DNA from: Hyphochytrium catenoides
Lineage: Eukaryota; Sar; Hyphochytriomycetes; Hyphochytriales; Hyphochytriaceae
NCBI GenBank assembly: GCA_900088475.1
Contig: FLMG01004374.1
Span: 10,894 to 68,995 of the forward strand
DNA: 58,102 nucleotides
Reading direction: 5' to 3'
Under the pieces are notes generated by a model. It made no database searches. It was given only the letters and a program-made list of their open reading frames with translations, and was not told where the DNA came from. Positions 13,113 through 23,556 of the stretch are shown piece by piece (positions within the stretch are counted from its first letter, which is position 1; each line of letters starts with the position of its first letter). A program made the position numbers and the translations under genes.

Positions 13113-14880
13113 ATGGCCTCGGAGGTAGAACTCTTGAAGAGCTCTTTGGCAAGTAGCGTTGAGCCCGGTGGAGGTGAAGCTTCCAGGATGGCCAGCGTTG
13201 GAGTCTGGTCGCCGTAGACGACAGCACGATGAAGAGGAGGATACTCTTATGACCCTTGTCGATGGTCCTGCTGCTGAAGGGACGACGATCGTCAGGACAC
13301 TGACGGTCCGGTTGGTAAGAGGCAGCGGAGAGTTGCCATTGACTTCGACGCAAAGGCTCTGCTCTTCTTCTCTCCTCCTGGAGATTCCCAGGATCCCGAT
13401 GTCTCCTCTGACAGTGAGGAGGATGAAGCTGTGCCGATTTCCAGGAGAGAGCTGGATTGTTTCCTCATCACGCATGCCCGCACGTTGGAAAAGCTGGTCA
13501 TCTCATTGATCAGCCGCTCTAACGCCTTCGACGCTGCCCTCTACTCCTTGACCTCCTCCGTTACCAACCTTCGAGCAGCTCTTTCGGGTGGCTCTCCTGC
13601 CGCTAAAGATCCTGTGCATAGTTCTTCTGATTCTTCTCCTGCCGATTCTGATGATCTTTTGCGCAACTCGTCTCTGCGCCGCCGTTCTTTGGCGCGTTCG
13701 GGAGCTAACTTCTCTTGCCCCTCCCCTCCCTCTTCTGTAACGCCTGCTGCCCCTCTGACCTCGGCTTCCTCCTCTGCTGTAGAGACGTCTGGTTTGGTCC
13801 CTGCCGCTGCTCCGGAATCTGCCTCGCGGGCCGAGCTTCTTCCTTCCATTGCTTCTCCCCCTGCGTCCCCTAATTCTCTCCTTCCTCTACCTGCTCTTGC
13901 TCCTGCTCAGTCTCCCGCCACCTTTCTTCCTCTTCCGAATTCTCCAGTGCCCGTTTGGCCAGCAGCCCGGGCTGGCGCGGCTCGCTCTTACGCTCAAGCG
14001 GCTGCCTCTGGTGCTCCTCGGCGTGTCTCTGCTCGTTCCAGGCTTCCACCGTCCGCCCGTGTATCCAGGCTTTCCTCTTCTGAAGCGGTTTCAGCCCTCC
14101 AACGGGAAAGCTTCCTTCTCGTGCTCCCTTTTACTCTTAATACCGGACGGTTTCCCACGGCAGTCTGCTGCTCTCTCTAAGGCTCTCCTCGAGAAGGCAG
14201 GAGAGCTTAGGACCCACGCAATTCGTTGGGTGTGCCCCTTTGGGGCGGCAGGTACTCAGTTAGTGGTCTTGGAGCAGGATGCCGACCGCATTGAGGGTCT
14301 CCTTCGTGAGCGCATGCATTGTAAATGCGTGTTTCGGTCGCCTTTTGCGGATGAGCTCCTTCATTCCTCGCCCTCGGGCCAAACACAAGACCTCAGAGAT
14401 GCTGTTCCCGCTGTTTCTCGGCGGTATGAGGCCCAGGCTCAGGTTAGTCTGGAGCGTGATTTCCTCGCTATTAACGGATACTTCCTTCGCCTCCTGAGGC
14501 TCCTCAAGAAAGACTTTAGCCATATTTCTGGCCCCACAGGGGGAAGGTGAGCCTTCGAAGAACCGGTCTTCTGCTCCGGTAGGTCCTCCCACAGTTGTTC
14601 GGCAGGGAAAGGGTAAGCGTCCGCTGAGTACGGTTGTTGGCGAGGCTCAGCGCTGTAATTCTTTTTCGGTTTTGGCTCCACACGAGGAGGTAAATCCGGA
14701 CCCTATGCAAGAGGAGTTGGTTGATGACCCTGAGAATTCTGTGGCTACGGCCTGGGATTGTGCTTCTGGCGACGCCCTTCACAATGTTAGGCCGCTCACA
14801 GGTCCGGGCGCTGCTCCTTCTTCCTCTGTGAGCAATGCCTTTCTTGTCCTGTGCCTGGTTCTGCCGCTGACTTAGCCGTC
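13113..14880 (+). pseudogene. Retrotransposon N-terminal region, frameshifted
   Basis: From ATG 13113 (MASEVELLKSSLASSVEPGG) the reading must change frame at about 13200 and 13275 to enter an acidic/basic stretch (GKRQRRVAIDFDAKALLFF) and then a long Ser/Ala/Pro-rich region. A further shift near 14150 leads to THAIRWVCPFGAAGTQLVVL and a last segment ending at TAG 14548-14550. Composition is biased to Ser, Pro and Ala, as is common in the unstructured N-termini of such elements. It is broken and not expected to be translated as one protein. Confidence 0.75.
13344..13548 (+). repeat. Retrotransposon segment duplicated in inverse (arm 2)
   Basis: Native-orientation arm of the 205-bp inverted pair with 12811-13015. 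It lies within the N-terminal coding region of the element. Confidence 0.92.
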
Positions 14881-15858
14881 TCGCCTATTCATGTTTCGCT
14901 TATTCAGCACTTGGGTGGTGCGCGGCACCGTAACAACCCTGAAGATGTGATTTCTATCTCTTCTTTCCTTCCCTATATTGGACACGCTTACTGCCCTTCT
15001 GGTTGTGGAGCAATTCTTTCTACCCAGGACCATAAGAGAGGCCACCCTCACAAATTGTCCAGGCCCTCGCCCCTCTTCTAATCCCTTTCCCTGTCCCTCT
15101 GCTCCTCTCTCAGTTCCTGCGTCTTCGGGCGGTCGGCTGCCTGCCCCGACTTCTGCTCCGCCTTCTTCTCTTTCCCGTCCTTCTTTCCCCTTTACCCTCC
15201 AGCGTCCCCCGTTATTCCCGCCCCGCTTCGTAGAAGTGATATTCCGTCCTCTTCTCCTTCTACTCCTGCTTCTCCTTCTCCGCTCCCTGCAGCGTCTGTA
15301 GCGCCCTCTCCGTCTCCTCCTGCCGCTGCTGGGTCTTCCCCTATTCCCTCTTCCGGGACCCAATTCGTCCCTCCTTTCAGTCCTCCCCACTTAGTTCTGT
15401 TTTGTCCCATGCCCGACTCTCTCCCGGATCTTCTTTCGACTCTAATGTCTGACGTTCCTACCTTTACGTATGTCCCGGCAGCTGCTCGTCCTCTCTGCGC
15501 AGCTTCTCTCTGCCGACTCATGGATACCTGTGTTCGGGACAACTCTCTCTCAGCCTGGACTTTGTTGTTTCTGTTCCCGAAGGCTGTTTTGCGCTGGACT
15601 AGCCCCGGTCGTGGTGGGAGACGCTCCAAGCATGCTCGCTCGGCGAAGACCTCAAAACTTCTCATGGACCGCCTGGTTCGTTGGAACGAGGGGGATTATA
15701 CTGCTTTACGGGCAGAAGCAGTGCAAGGCTCGGCGCTTCCGCGCCCCAGGTCCTGTGCCGCTGAGAATATGGCCTCTAGTCAACGGGCCCCTCTAACATA
15801 CGTAGGGCCCTACGTTATGCGGAGCAAGGACTTCTTTCGAAGGCGGCCCAGGCTTTAG
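14851..15858 (+). pseudogene. Retrotransposon finger and pre-RT region, frameshifted
   Basis: One frame carries YCPSGCGAILSTQDHKRGH (about 14989-15045), spaced as a C-x3-C...H-x3-H zinc finger like the DNA-binding fingers in front of R2-type reverse transcriptases. After a Pro/Ser/Leu-rich spacer, another frame (from about 15430) carries VPTFTYVPAAARPLCAASL, then WTLLFLFPKAVLRW and GRGGRRSKHARSAK. That block is typical of this LINE group just before the RT. A frameshift near 15800 is needed to reach NIRRALRYAEQGLLSKAA. Confidence 0.75.
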
Positions 15859-15891
15859 TCTCTCTTATAGTGACCCCATCCCAATCTTCCT

Positions 15892-17309
15892 TTGAGTCTC
15901 TTCTCCAGAAACACCCTCCCTCTTGTTTGCCTTCTTTCCCTCCTCCTGACTCTCTTCCTTGTGCTCTTTTTCTCATTCTCTGAGGCGGAGGTTACTGCTT
16001 GTCTTCATAGCTTTCCTACTGCCTCTTCAGGTAGTGGCTCTCGGCTACGCCCTCAGCACCTGAAGGACCTTCTTAATTGTCCTTCCCCAGAAATCCAGAA
16101 AGCCTTCCTCTCTAGTCTCTCTTCCTTTATCGACTTTTCGGTTTCTGGTCGGGCTCTCTTAGAGGTGGCTCCTTTCTTGGCTAGTGCCCTTCTCTATGGG
16201 CTCCGAAAAGATAATGGCGGTGTTCGGCCCATTGCTGGTGGCGGAACGTTTCGGCGGTTGGCTGCCACGTGCTGTTGCTTGAAGATTAAGTCTGAAGCCA
16301 GTGAGAACCTCTCTCCTCTGCAGGTTGGGGTGGCAGTTCGCGCGGGTTCGGAAGCCATTATCCACGCAGCGAGGCGGATCGTCGATGAGCGTGGTCATGA
16401 CTCAGACCTTGTGTTGCTTAAAGTAGACTTCACTATGCCTTCAACTGTGTCAGCAGGGCGTCACTCCTTACTCAGATCCGTCTCCACTTTCCTTCTCTCT
16501 ATCCGTGGGTGAGTTTCTGTTATGGCCAGCCTTCACATCTCTTCCATGGCCCTTTCCGCCTTTCTAGCTCCTCTGGGGTTCAACAGGGCGATCCTTTGGG
16601 CCCGTTCTTGTTTTCTCTCGTCCTACAGCCCTTGACTCTCAAGCTGCGGGAGTCCGTCCCTGATCTCCTTTCACACACATGGTATCTCGATGATGGTACC
16701 TTGATCGGCCGCCGGAGCTCTGTTCTTCAGAGCCTTCAACTCATAAATGATCTCTCCCTGTCGCTCGGGCTCTCTCTTAACCTAGCGAAGTGCGACTTAT
16801 GGTGGCCTTCCGGGTCTTCCTCTTTTGAAGAATTTCCTGCCTCGGTCAAACGCGTCTCTCCCGAGGGTGTTGAACGTTTGGGAGCCCCTATTGGCTCCCC
16901 TGCTTTTGTCTCTTCCTTCTTGTCATCTTTGTTGGGCCGTCTCCTTTCCATAGAGACGCTTCTGGACCAGGTTGAAGACTTTCAAGTTTGTCTTGCTCTT
17001 TTTAGAGGCTGCCTAACTGTGGTTAAGATTAACCATCTTCTCCGCACCTGTTCCCCAGCTCTCGTTGAGGGTCAGCTTCCGGACTTTGACTTAAGGGCGA
17101 GGCAGTTTCTAAGCCGTTTAGTAGGTTGGGACTCTTTGATATCCTTCCCTGACTCGGCTTGGGACCAAGCTTCTCTTCCTATCAAGCTTGGCGGTCTGGG
17201 TCTCCTCCCAGCTACTGTTATCTCTCGTCGTGCGTTTCTTAGTTCTCTTTCAGTTTTCTTACAAGCTTGTGTCAGCACTCTTGGGCTTGCCCTCCCATCC
17301 TCTAACTAA
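15892..17309 (+). pseudogene. Non-LTR reverse transcriptase domain, frameshifted
   Basis: The first frame (to about 16430) carries SGSRLRPQHLKDLL, GVRPIAGGGTFRRL and PLQVGVAVRAGSEAIIHAA, the fingers region of LINE RTs. At about 16430 the frame shifts so that LLKVDF continues into YAFNCVSR, the first catalytic-Asp region. The next frame has GVQQGDPLGPFLF, the catalytic YLDDG box at 16683-16697, LNLAKCDLWWPSG and LGAPIGS, then the thumb-like region to LGGLGLLPA. The catalytic Asp residues are intact, but the frameshift separates them. Orientation is +. Confidence 0.9.
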
Positions 17310-18452
17310 TCCACCCGCTGCTATTGAGTGCGCTCTTTCTTCCCTCTATGATGACTTCGGCTTGCAGGTGCAGTCGGAGGAGCGCCATGGCTTTCTTGCG
17401 ATTGCCGAGAACTTAACAACGCAAGTTTTGCTCCCGTCTTTGGCGGCGCATCCACGACCGTCTTCTCTGTCATCCCTCTCCTTTCTTCTCGAGCTCGTCT
17501 TCGTTCTATTTCTCTCCCTCATGCTGGAGCTTTCCTGGCCGCTCTCCCTTGTGGGGCGCTGCTGCATAAGACCCAATCCCATGTTTTATTTCGGGCTATG
17601 CTTCGGCGCTATCTTGGCCTTCCCTTCCTTCAGGCCCCTTCGGTCTGCGAGAGTTGCCGGAAACCCGATATGGATGTCCATGACCATGCGATGGTCTGTC
17701 GCACAGGTGGTGGTGCCTCCCGCCGCCATAATCGCATTCTCTCTCATTTGTGTTCTGCGGTGTCGGACGCCGGATACCGTTGCTCTCGTGAGCCCCTTCA
17801 TCTGCTCTCTCGTTCTCCCTTCTCCCTCCCAGTCACAGCCTTTGTTATCTCCGTCACCCATCCTCTGCAAAAAAATACCCTTCAATATGCAGCGGATCGG
17901 TCCGGGTATCAAATAGCTGCGGTCGAGGACCGGAAGCGCCATAAGTATCTGGCGGCATGCAATGCCCACCAGATCGACTTCCTCCCTTTGGTGTGGGAGT
18001 CTTTTGGTGGAGGGTCGGCCACTGTGGCGGGCTTTATCAACACCATCTGTGCGGCCCCAGCGGATCGAACGGCCGCAGCTGAACGCGATGTACACTTCTT
18101 TCGGCACCGCTTGATCAGGCAAGTGTCCTCGGCTCTGCACGAGGAGGCAGCCCGAATGATTGTTTCCCGGTTGACCCCTTCTACGCCTTTTCTTGCTGCT
18201 TTCCACTCTTCTCCGCTTTCTTCTTCTTCTCCCTTGCTTTCTTTTCCTCCTTCTTCTTCTTCTCAACCTATGACCTCCCCCCCGCCTCCTGTTCCTCCTC
18301 CTGGTGATGATGTTCAAGGGGAGAATCAAGAATTTTTCCTCCCTCGCATTATTGGTGAGAAAGTTGATCTCCCCGCGCCCTCCTCAGTGTCCACGCAGCT
18401 CTCGCTTCCTGCCCAATATCCTCCCCGGCCGCCGCCGTTGGTGGTCGGGTGA
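17310..18452 (+). pseudogene. Retrotransposon endonuclease region, frameshifted
   Basis: After another frame change, a frame from about 17490 to TGA 18450-18452 includes LRRYLGLPFL and the zinc knuckle CESCRKPDMDVHDHAMVC (about 17646-17699), then GGGASRRHNRI and a nuclease-like FVISVTHPLQ. In R2-type elements this CCHC and restriction-like (PD..D/E-K) module cuts the target DNA. The tail is Ser/Pro-rich. The nuclease metal-binding residues are not all recognisable to me. Confidence 0.8.
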
Positions 18453-18597
18453 TGAGGGAGCTGCTTTCTTCCTCTTTTTCTCTTTTCTGGCCTACTAGTA
18501 GTTTTCGCTCTTGTTCTTCTTGTTCGTTGTACATTTTTCATATCTTCTTTTCTAAACAGCAGTCTACTAGTCACTCCTTAATCATTGCTCGTTAATA

Positions 18598-18993
18598 AAA
18601 GGCCACATTTCCTAGATATCATTGTCTGGTTCTGAGAAAAAGATTATAAGAATAATATTAGAAGACGAGGACAGTCACAATGACCTTTTGCAAAGCGCTT
18701 TACTTCTACAGCAGGAAAATTTTTGAACAGGTTGATGAACATTCTGTTTGGTGGATAACTATGGGCACTCATCAACAGTTGGTGGGGGCAGGAGATATGC
18801 TGGAAGTGTTTTGCACTATTTGGCTCTTAGTATCAAAAGAGCCTTACTTGTGAAAGGACTAGCTCAAAGCTTGCATCATTTTAGGCTTGCGTATACAACT
18901 TCAGACGTCACCCCTCATCCTATGCCCCCCTCCATCTACAGATGCAATCCGGAGCAACTTTTATGTGACCAGGAGAGCCACTGAAGGAAGCGG
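18598..18993. other. Intergenic, nothing seen
   Basis: AT-richer flank of the retrotransposon up to the 3' end of the multi-pass membrane protein gene. No clear target-site duplication was found by eye. Confidence 0.4.
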
Positions 18994-20221
18994 CTATTCC
19001 ATCTTTTCCATCCGGACATTGTGCTTTTGTCTTGACCGGAATATTCTACTGCAGCTGACGAGAGCAAAGGCTGCGCCAGGGGAGGCAAAGACTGAGAACA
19101 ATAGGAAGGTGAGCAATCCGAATAGACCTGCACAGACCCAAAAGACAACGTTAGCCAGACTTATAGCGAAGACCCCTCTTACGCCCCTTTAGGGAGGAGC
19201 CTTACAAAGTGGTCAAGTGAGAGATCATTAAAGAGTTCTTAGGGAGAATGGAAGAAAGATCTGAATAGGTCTATGGAAATGAAGAGTAAGACCGAAGGAG
19301 CTAATGTTCTTGTATGGATCAAAGGTGAAAACCCTTACCAGCATCCACTAGGGCTACCGCCCCTAAAGTAGCACTGACTGCCAAGTGGTCAGTTAGCAAC
19401 ATCTTTACCGCGACGGGCTGGGCAACGATATCTCTTTGCAGCAAGTCCAGGAAGCCAGCCTGACCGTGCATTGCCTTCTCATAGTAGTACCCCATAATGG
19501 CCAGCACGTAGAATAGGTAGCTTGAGCCTGCTGTGAAAGCGTAAAGCAGCTGAGTCTCAAATGAGGATCTTTCTGAATTCTGGACTCCTGACAGAACCTT
19601 GTCGTTGGCCTTGAAGGGGGTTGCAAAGAGGGAAGCGACCGGGAGTGCGAATTGGAAGACGTAGGTGTTGTAGTCCCAAAGCTTGCCCTCTGGTAAGAAA
19701 AGGAAACCCATGGCGTTCACCAATAATAGCATAGAAGCGATCAAAATAGCCCTCACTCTGCCCTTGGAGACGACATAGCTCCCACTCGTAATCTGTGCTT
19801 GAACACCTTCTTCCGATAGAGCAAACAAAGGGAACCATAGAGCGGGTAGGATGCAGCCCGCGCCGAGAAGCTGTGATATGAAAAGCCACAAGAAGACGCA
19901 TCGAACTAAACCCTTCCTGGCTCCTTTGCAGCTTGAAGCTTCGACCATGCGAACGAGCAAGGGCGGTAGACTACCCAGGAAGATTGTCCAGTTGGCTTTG
20001 CCTAAGGGAGTCTTCGTAGCCCTTCTGAACCAGGGAATGATGATCTTCATAAACGTGTCCAGACCTGGGATCCCCATAAGGTAGTGACGAGCCTGTGTGT
20101 CGTCATCAGGCTCCACAGCGCTTCTGTCAGTAGTAGGAAGGTAGTACATCATAAAGTAGCAACAAGAGGCTCCGAGGGCCACTTCTGCCAAGATCAGGAG
20201 TCGCAGCAAAAGCTTGTTCAT
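18994..20221 (-). CDS. Multi-pass membrane protein, unknown function (2 exons)
   Basis: Reverse-strand exons 20221-19339 and 19175-18994 join in phase, giving 354 residues from ATG 20221 to TAG 18994. The N-terminus (LLILAEVALGASCCYFMMYY) looks like a signal anchor. Further hydrophobic segments include FLWLFISQLLGAGCILPALW, AILIASMLLLVNAMGFLFL, YVFQFALPVASLFA, LLYAFTAGSSYLFYVLAIMG and, across the splice, FAISLANVVFWVCAGLFGLL, so about seven or eight spans. The C-terminal tail is short and basic. I do not recognise a family and see no transporter signature. The 163-nt intron falls in the C-terminal membrane region; reading through it would add KGFHL and a stop. Confidence 0.75.
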
Positions 20222-21903
20222 CCTGTTCGTGTGCCCGGTTCAAAGTGTTTCTGAGCACAGCAGAAAAGTGAAAGGACCACGAGCGTCACCAAATAGTGTG
20301 AACAATCTTCTTATGAGATGGCTGGTGCCAGCAGACGATGAAGCTGAGTTCTCACTCCTCCAAAAAGACCGTGTAAGATCCACACACACACCCAGCAGTG
20401 TGATCGGTCTGCAATGAAAGCATGAACAAGAAGTAGGATTTACTGCCAGAGGGAGCTAAAAGCGTACGGGTAACTTGCACTGTTCATAGAACTAGCAGTC
20501 CCGCCTTCCATTCTTCACAGCAGAAAGAGCTGCAGGACGCTGTCTACCCCAAAGATCCCTTCCCGAAGGAAAGAATGAAGGTCCATACCGCTCTTCTGTC
20601 GCATCCTATCCCACTTTACTTTTGGCGGGAGATGGCACAAAGACGACCATAGTGACATCTAGTCCGAGGGGAGGTCACTAACAGCCCCCTTCCTTACTAT
20701 TGCCTGAAAAAGATATGCGCTACATGTGAATTGATCCACGTCCCGGCACTTACGTATATAAACCCTCTCTTGTCTCTAACAAACTACCGGGTGATGTGGC
20801 GGTCATCTGTTACAGCTGCGACTGGCTGGGTACGGGAGCGGGCGACCTGCTCCGCCGCTGGTACGGCCCCACACTGTCTCTCTATGTCGAAGGTGCCGCC
20901 CATCTCAAACCTCGCGTGAACATCGGGGATCTGGAGTAATCCAGGCCTTCGAGGTTCATAATGAAAGGGGGAACGCCGCAGGCTGGCAACAGAGCACGGA
21001 AAACCCTTCGCGTGAGGTAGTGAGAGGAACACGGCCCTGAATGGGGAGGTGGGGAGATTGGCCAGGCGGGCGGGGTGGAACGCCGTTCGCGAATACACTT
21101 TTTGTTTTCTTCTTCAATGTAAGGCAAAACAATCAGGCCAATGCTTCTTATAGTACAGTAGGAACTAGGAACCCAGCTTCATCAGTCTGCGGATAATGTG
21201 TTATTATTGAAAGACTGTCTTTCCTTCATTTTGGCTCTACTCATGTTGGCGCAAACGGCATCTTGCTCTGCTGATTGAGATAGCCCTGTACTTACAATGA
21301 GCCGGCCTTTCTACATTCCCTGCTTTTTGAATTCTAAAGTACTACTGGCGATCCTGTGTTTGCTGGAATTGGAAGAGAATAGATCGTTGCCACTCTGCTG
21401 ATATTATAGTCTCAACCCCTCACCATCCTCCCACGGGCAGGGTTACTCTCCCCCAACACCACCTCTCGCCTCATCTTGAGGCAGACTTGTTTAGCAGTAG
21501 CACTTCCTCCGCCGCCACCTTTGGTGGTCCCACATGCTAAATGAGGGACTGCCAGGCAAAGGAAGAGAAGGATGGACGGAAAGGATAGAAGCATAAAGCA
21601 CGACTCAACACTCGTAATTGCGTTGTCAAAGTTCAAGTCAAAAGCTATCTTTATTGGAAGCGGTGCCATGAATGCTAAGGATCAAACCTGCAGGGCTTTC
21701 ATCTATAAAGGCCTGCTGTTTCCCTTTTATTATGGGGCATACTAAACAGACGACCATAGTCAACAGGAGGAGTTCGTCGCGCGGGGGGAGGTGATACTAT
21801 AGTGAGGACAGAAGAGAAGACGGGAGGACGCATGTTGTGCCTGCTCTCCCTGAAAGCCATCATCAAATTGAAAACGAGCTTCCATAGTCTTTTATCTTAA
21901 AGC
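20222..21903. other. Intergenic; weak small ORF at 21412-21669
   Basis: Reverse frame 21669-21412 would give an 85-residue product with a hydrophobic core (LLSFPSILLFLCLAVPHLACG) followed by Gly and basic residues, like a small secreted protein. No splice or homology support. An (AC)-type run occurs near 20380. Nothing else was recognised. Confidence 0.35.
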
Positions 21904-23556
21904 TCAGACTCCCGGTCTGTTGGATGGAGTGATGACTGCAGGCCGATCAGAAGGAGTAAGAACTGGCTGCGGAGCTAATGTCTGCAAAACAGGAGGTGGT
22001 GGTGGTGGAGGAGAGTTGACGACAGGTCTCTCAGATGGCGAAAGGATTGGTGGAGGTGGTGGTGGTGGGATATTGACTGGAGGGGGAGGAGGTGGTGGAA
22101 TGTTGACCGGTGGAGGGGGAGGAGGTGGCACATGCACTTTGGAGTCAACTGTTCTGCATACACACTTGCAAACCTTCTGCTGAGCCTGCTGATGGTTGAT
22201 AACCGGCGGCTGGTGATTGATGACTGGCGGCGGCTGGTGGACGATAACGGGGGGCTGGTGATTGATGACTGGCGGTGCCTGGTGGACGACCACAGGCGGT
22301 TGATGCTGAACGATGACCTGCTGCTGCTGGTGATTATTGAAAATCTGCTGCTGCTGGTGCTTGTTGATTATTTGCTGCTGCTGGTGCTTGTTGATTATTT
22401 GCTGCTGCTGGTGCTTGTTGATTATTTGCTGTTGCTGGTGCTTGTTGATTATCTGCTGTTGCTGATGGTTGTTGAAGATTTGCTGCTGTTGATGGTTGTT
22501 GAATATTTGTTGGTGCTTGTTGATAACCTGGTGGTTATTGAAGATCTTTTGCTGGTGGTTATTCACAATTTGCTGCTTATGCAAAAGCTGCTGGTTGTTA
22601 TTGTTGATTTGTTGGTTGTTGAAGATAATATGGCCGTTGAGGATCTGATGGTGACCGCCCCGACCTCTGCTGTGCGTTTTCCCATTACCCAAGAAGAGAG
22701 TTGCGCCATCACCATTTCCAAGAAAGTTAGAACTGGTGCCCTCCTCCTCCGTAGGAGCGGACGTTGCACTTGTGAAGCTTGAAGCACTCTCCTCTTCTCC
22801 TGCGTTGTTGGTGTCATCTACGAGGTTGCTCGCAGATTCCTCGGCAGGCACTTCCGTCGAAGCGTCCACTGGAGCAAAGTTGTCTGCATCACCCGCGGTA
22901 CTTTCCTCTTCGTCACAGTCCGCTTCTGTAGCGGCAGCGTCAGATAGCCTGCGAGATTTTCCCCCGGCCTCACCATCAGTGAAAAATGATGGATCACTAG
23001 GGAAGTCTGGGAAACCGCCTCCAATGCCTCCAAAACCTTGGTTGCCACCGTGCTGCCAGCCGTTGTTGAATATCTGCTGGTGCTGCGCCTGGCAGTGGCA
23101 GGCACAAATCTGGTTGTTGCCACCACTCCAAGGCATCATGACGGGAGAGCTCTGCTGACCTTGGAATGAACTTTCAATGACTGGAGCTGGTGTGGGCGCC
23201 GGGGCAGACGCAGGCTCAGGAGCGAGAGAGTCGAGAGCCATCGACTCCTGCCATTTCTCCCAGGACCAGTTTGACAAGCCATTTGCAGATGGTTGCGCGC
23301 TGCCGCCATCAGTAGTAGACTTAGCATCAACTGCGAACGAGTTGGCGGTCCTGGCGGATCCGCTTGAAGAGGAATCTGAGTTCAATCCCATCGCTCCCAC
23401 CACGACGCCTGCAACACCTGCAACAGCGAACAAAGCTACAATTCCTCCCACCATCATCTTTCTCTGTTTCAATCTGCGGGCTTGATCATCGTTCTCTTGT
23501 TGCTGGACTTGAGGAAGCACGGCCCCAGCGTGTGGAGAGTTGACTGGGTCGTACAT
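21904..23556 (-). CDS. Membrane-anchored Q/N/H-repeat, proline-rich protein
   Basis: One uninterrupted 550-codon frame from ATG 23556. Residues 1-33 are polar. Residues 34-58 (MMVGGIVALFAVAGVAGVVVGAMGL) form a single membrane span, so most of the protein should face the lumen or outside (type II). After Ser/Ala/Pro- and acidic stretches, about residues 305-440 are a tandem repeat of units like HQQQQIINK and HQQQQIFNN, grading into HQPPVINHQPPV. Two compact cysteine motifs, CACHC (about residue 150) and CKCVC (about 470), flank the repeat. The end is three blocks of poly-Pro (VNIPPPPPPP). High His plus CxCxC suggests metal binding, and the Q/N bias suggests self-assembly. Both are inferences. 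The opposite strand is also open across the repeat (22132-22782), a side effect of codon bias. No family recognised. Confidence 0.8.
   Translation of the reverse strand: MYDPVNSPHAGAVLPQVQQQENDDQARRLKQRKMMVGGIVALFAVAGVAGVVVGAMGLNSDSSSSGSARTANSFAVDAKSTTDGGSAQPSANGLSNWSWEKWQESMALDSLAPEPASAPAPTPAPVIESSFQGQQSSPVMMPWSGGNNQICACHCQAQHQQIFNNGWQHGGNQGFGGIGGGFPDFPSDPSFFTDGEAGGKSRRLSDAAATEADCDEEESTAGDADNFAPVDASTEVPAEESASNLVDDTNNAGEEESASSFTSATSAPTEEEGTSSNFLGNGDGATLFLGNGKTHSRGRGGHHQILNGHIIFNNQQINNNNQQLLHKQQIVNNHQQKIFNNHQVINKHQQIFNNHQQQQIFNNHQQQQIINKHQQQQIINKHQQQQIINKHQQQQIINKHQQQQIFNNHQQQQVIVQHQPPVVVHQAPPVINHQPPVIVHQPPPVINHQPPVINHQQAQQKVCKCVCRTVDSKVHVPPPPPPPVNIPPPPPPPVNIPPPPPPPILSPSERPVVNSPPPPPPPVLQTLAPQPVLTPSDRPAVITPSNRPGV
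22180..22640 (-). repeat. Coding tandem repeat, about 27-nt units
   Basis: Near-identical 27-nt units encode HQQQQIINK/HQQQQIFNN, most regular at about 22315-22500 and more diverged on both sides. They sit inside the Q/N/H-rich gene and are expected to vary in copy number. Confidence 0.85.

Larger units (their letters stand above)
13113..18597 (+). mobile_element. Degenerate R2-like non-LTR retrotransposon
   Basis: Reading left to right the + strand shows, in several shifting frames: a Ser/Pro/Ala-rich N-terminal region, a Cys/His finger (about 14992-15050), a conserved block starting VPTFTYVPAAARPLCAASL (about 15450), a reverse transcriptase (about 15980-17310) and a C-terminal zinc-knuckle plus restriction-like endonuclease region (about 17550-18452). 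This order (finger, RT, then CCHC and nuclease) is that of R2-type LINEs, which insert by target-primed reverse transcription. No LTRs are seen. Frame changes near 13200, 13275, 14150, 14550, 14850, 15800, 16430 and 17290, plus stops, make it inactive. The 3' end is set near 18597 by comparison with a second copy near 48590-48873, both ending with TTGCTCGTTAATAA. The 5' end is not defined, and ATG 13113 is only the first plausible start. Confidence 0.9.

Noticed and set aside
13045-13475. Minus-strand frames in the spacer of the inverted repeat
   Set aside because: The plus strand gives protein-like sequence continuous, after two shifts, with the element N-terminus, so the minus frames are shadows.
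17586-18329. 247-codon minus frame across the retrotransposon
   Set aside because: Arg/Gly-rich antisense shadow of the endonuclease region; the plus strand carries the recognisable motifs.
22132-22782. Plus-strand 216-codon frame rich in Leu, Val and Asp
   Set aside because: It is antisense to the Q/N/H repeats of the minus-strand gene and is open only because of their codon bias.
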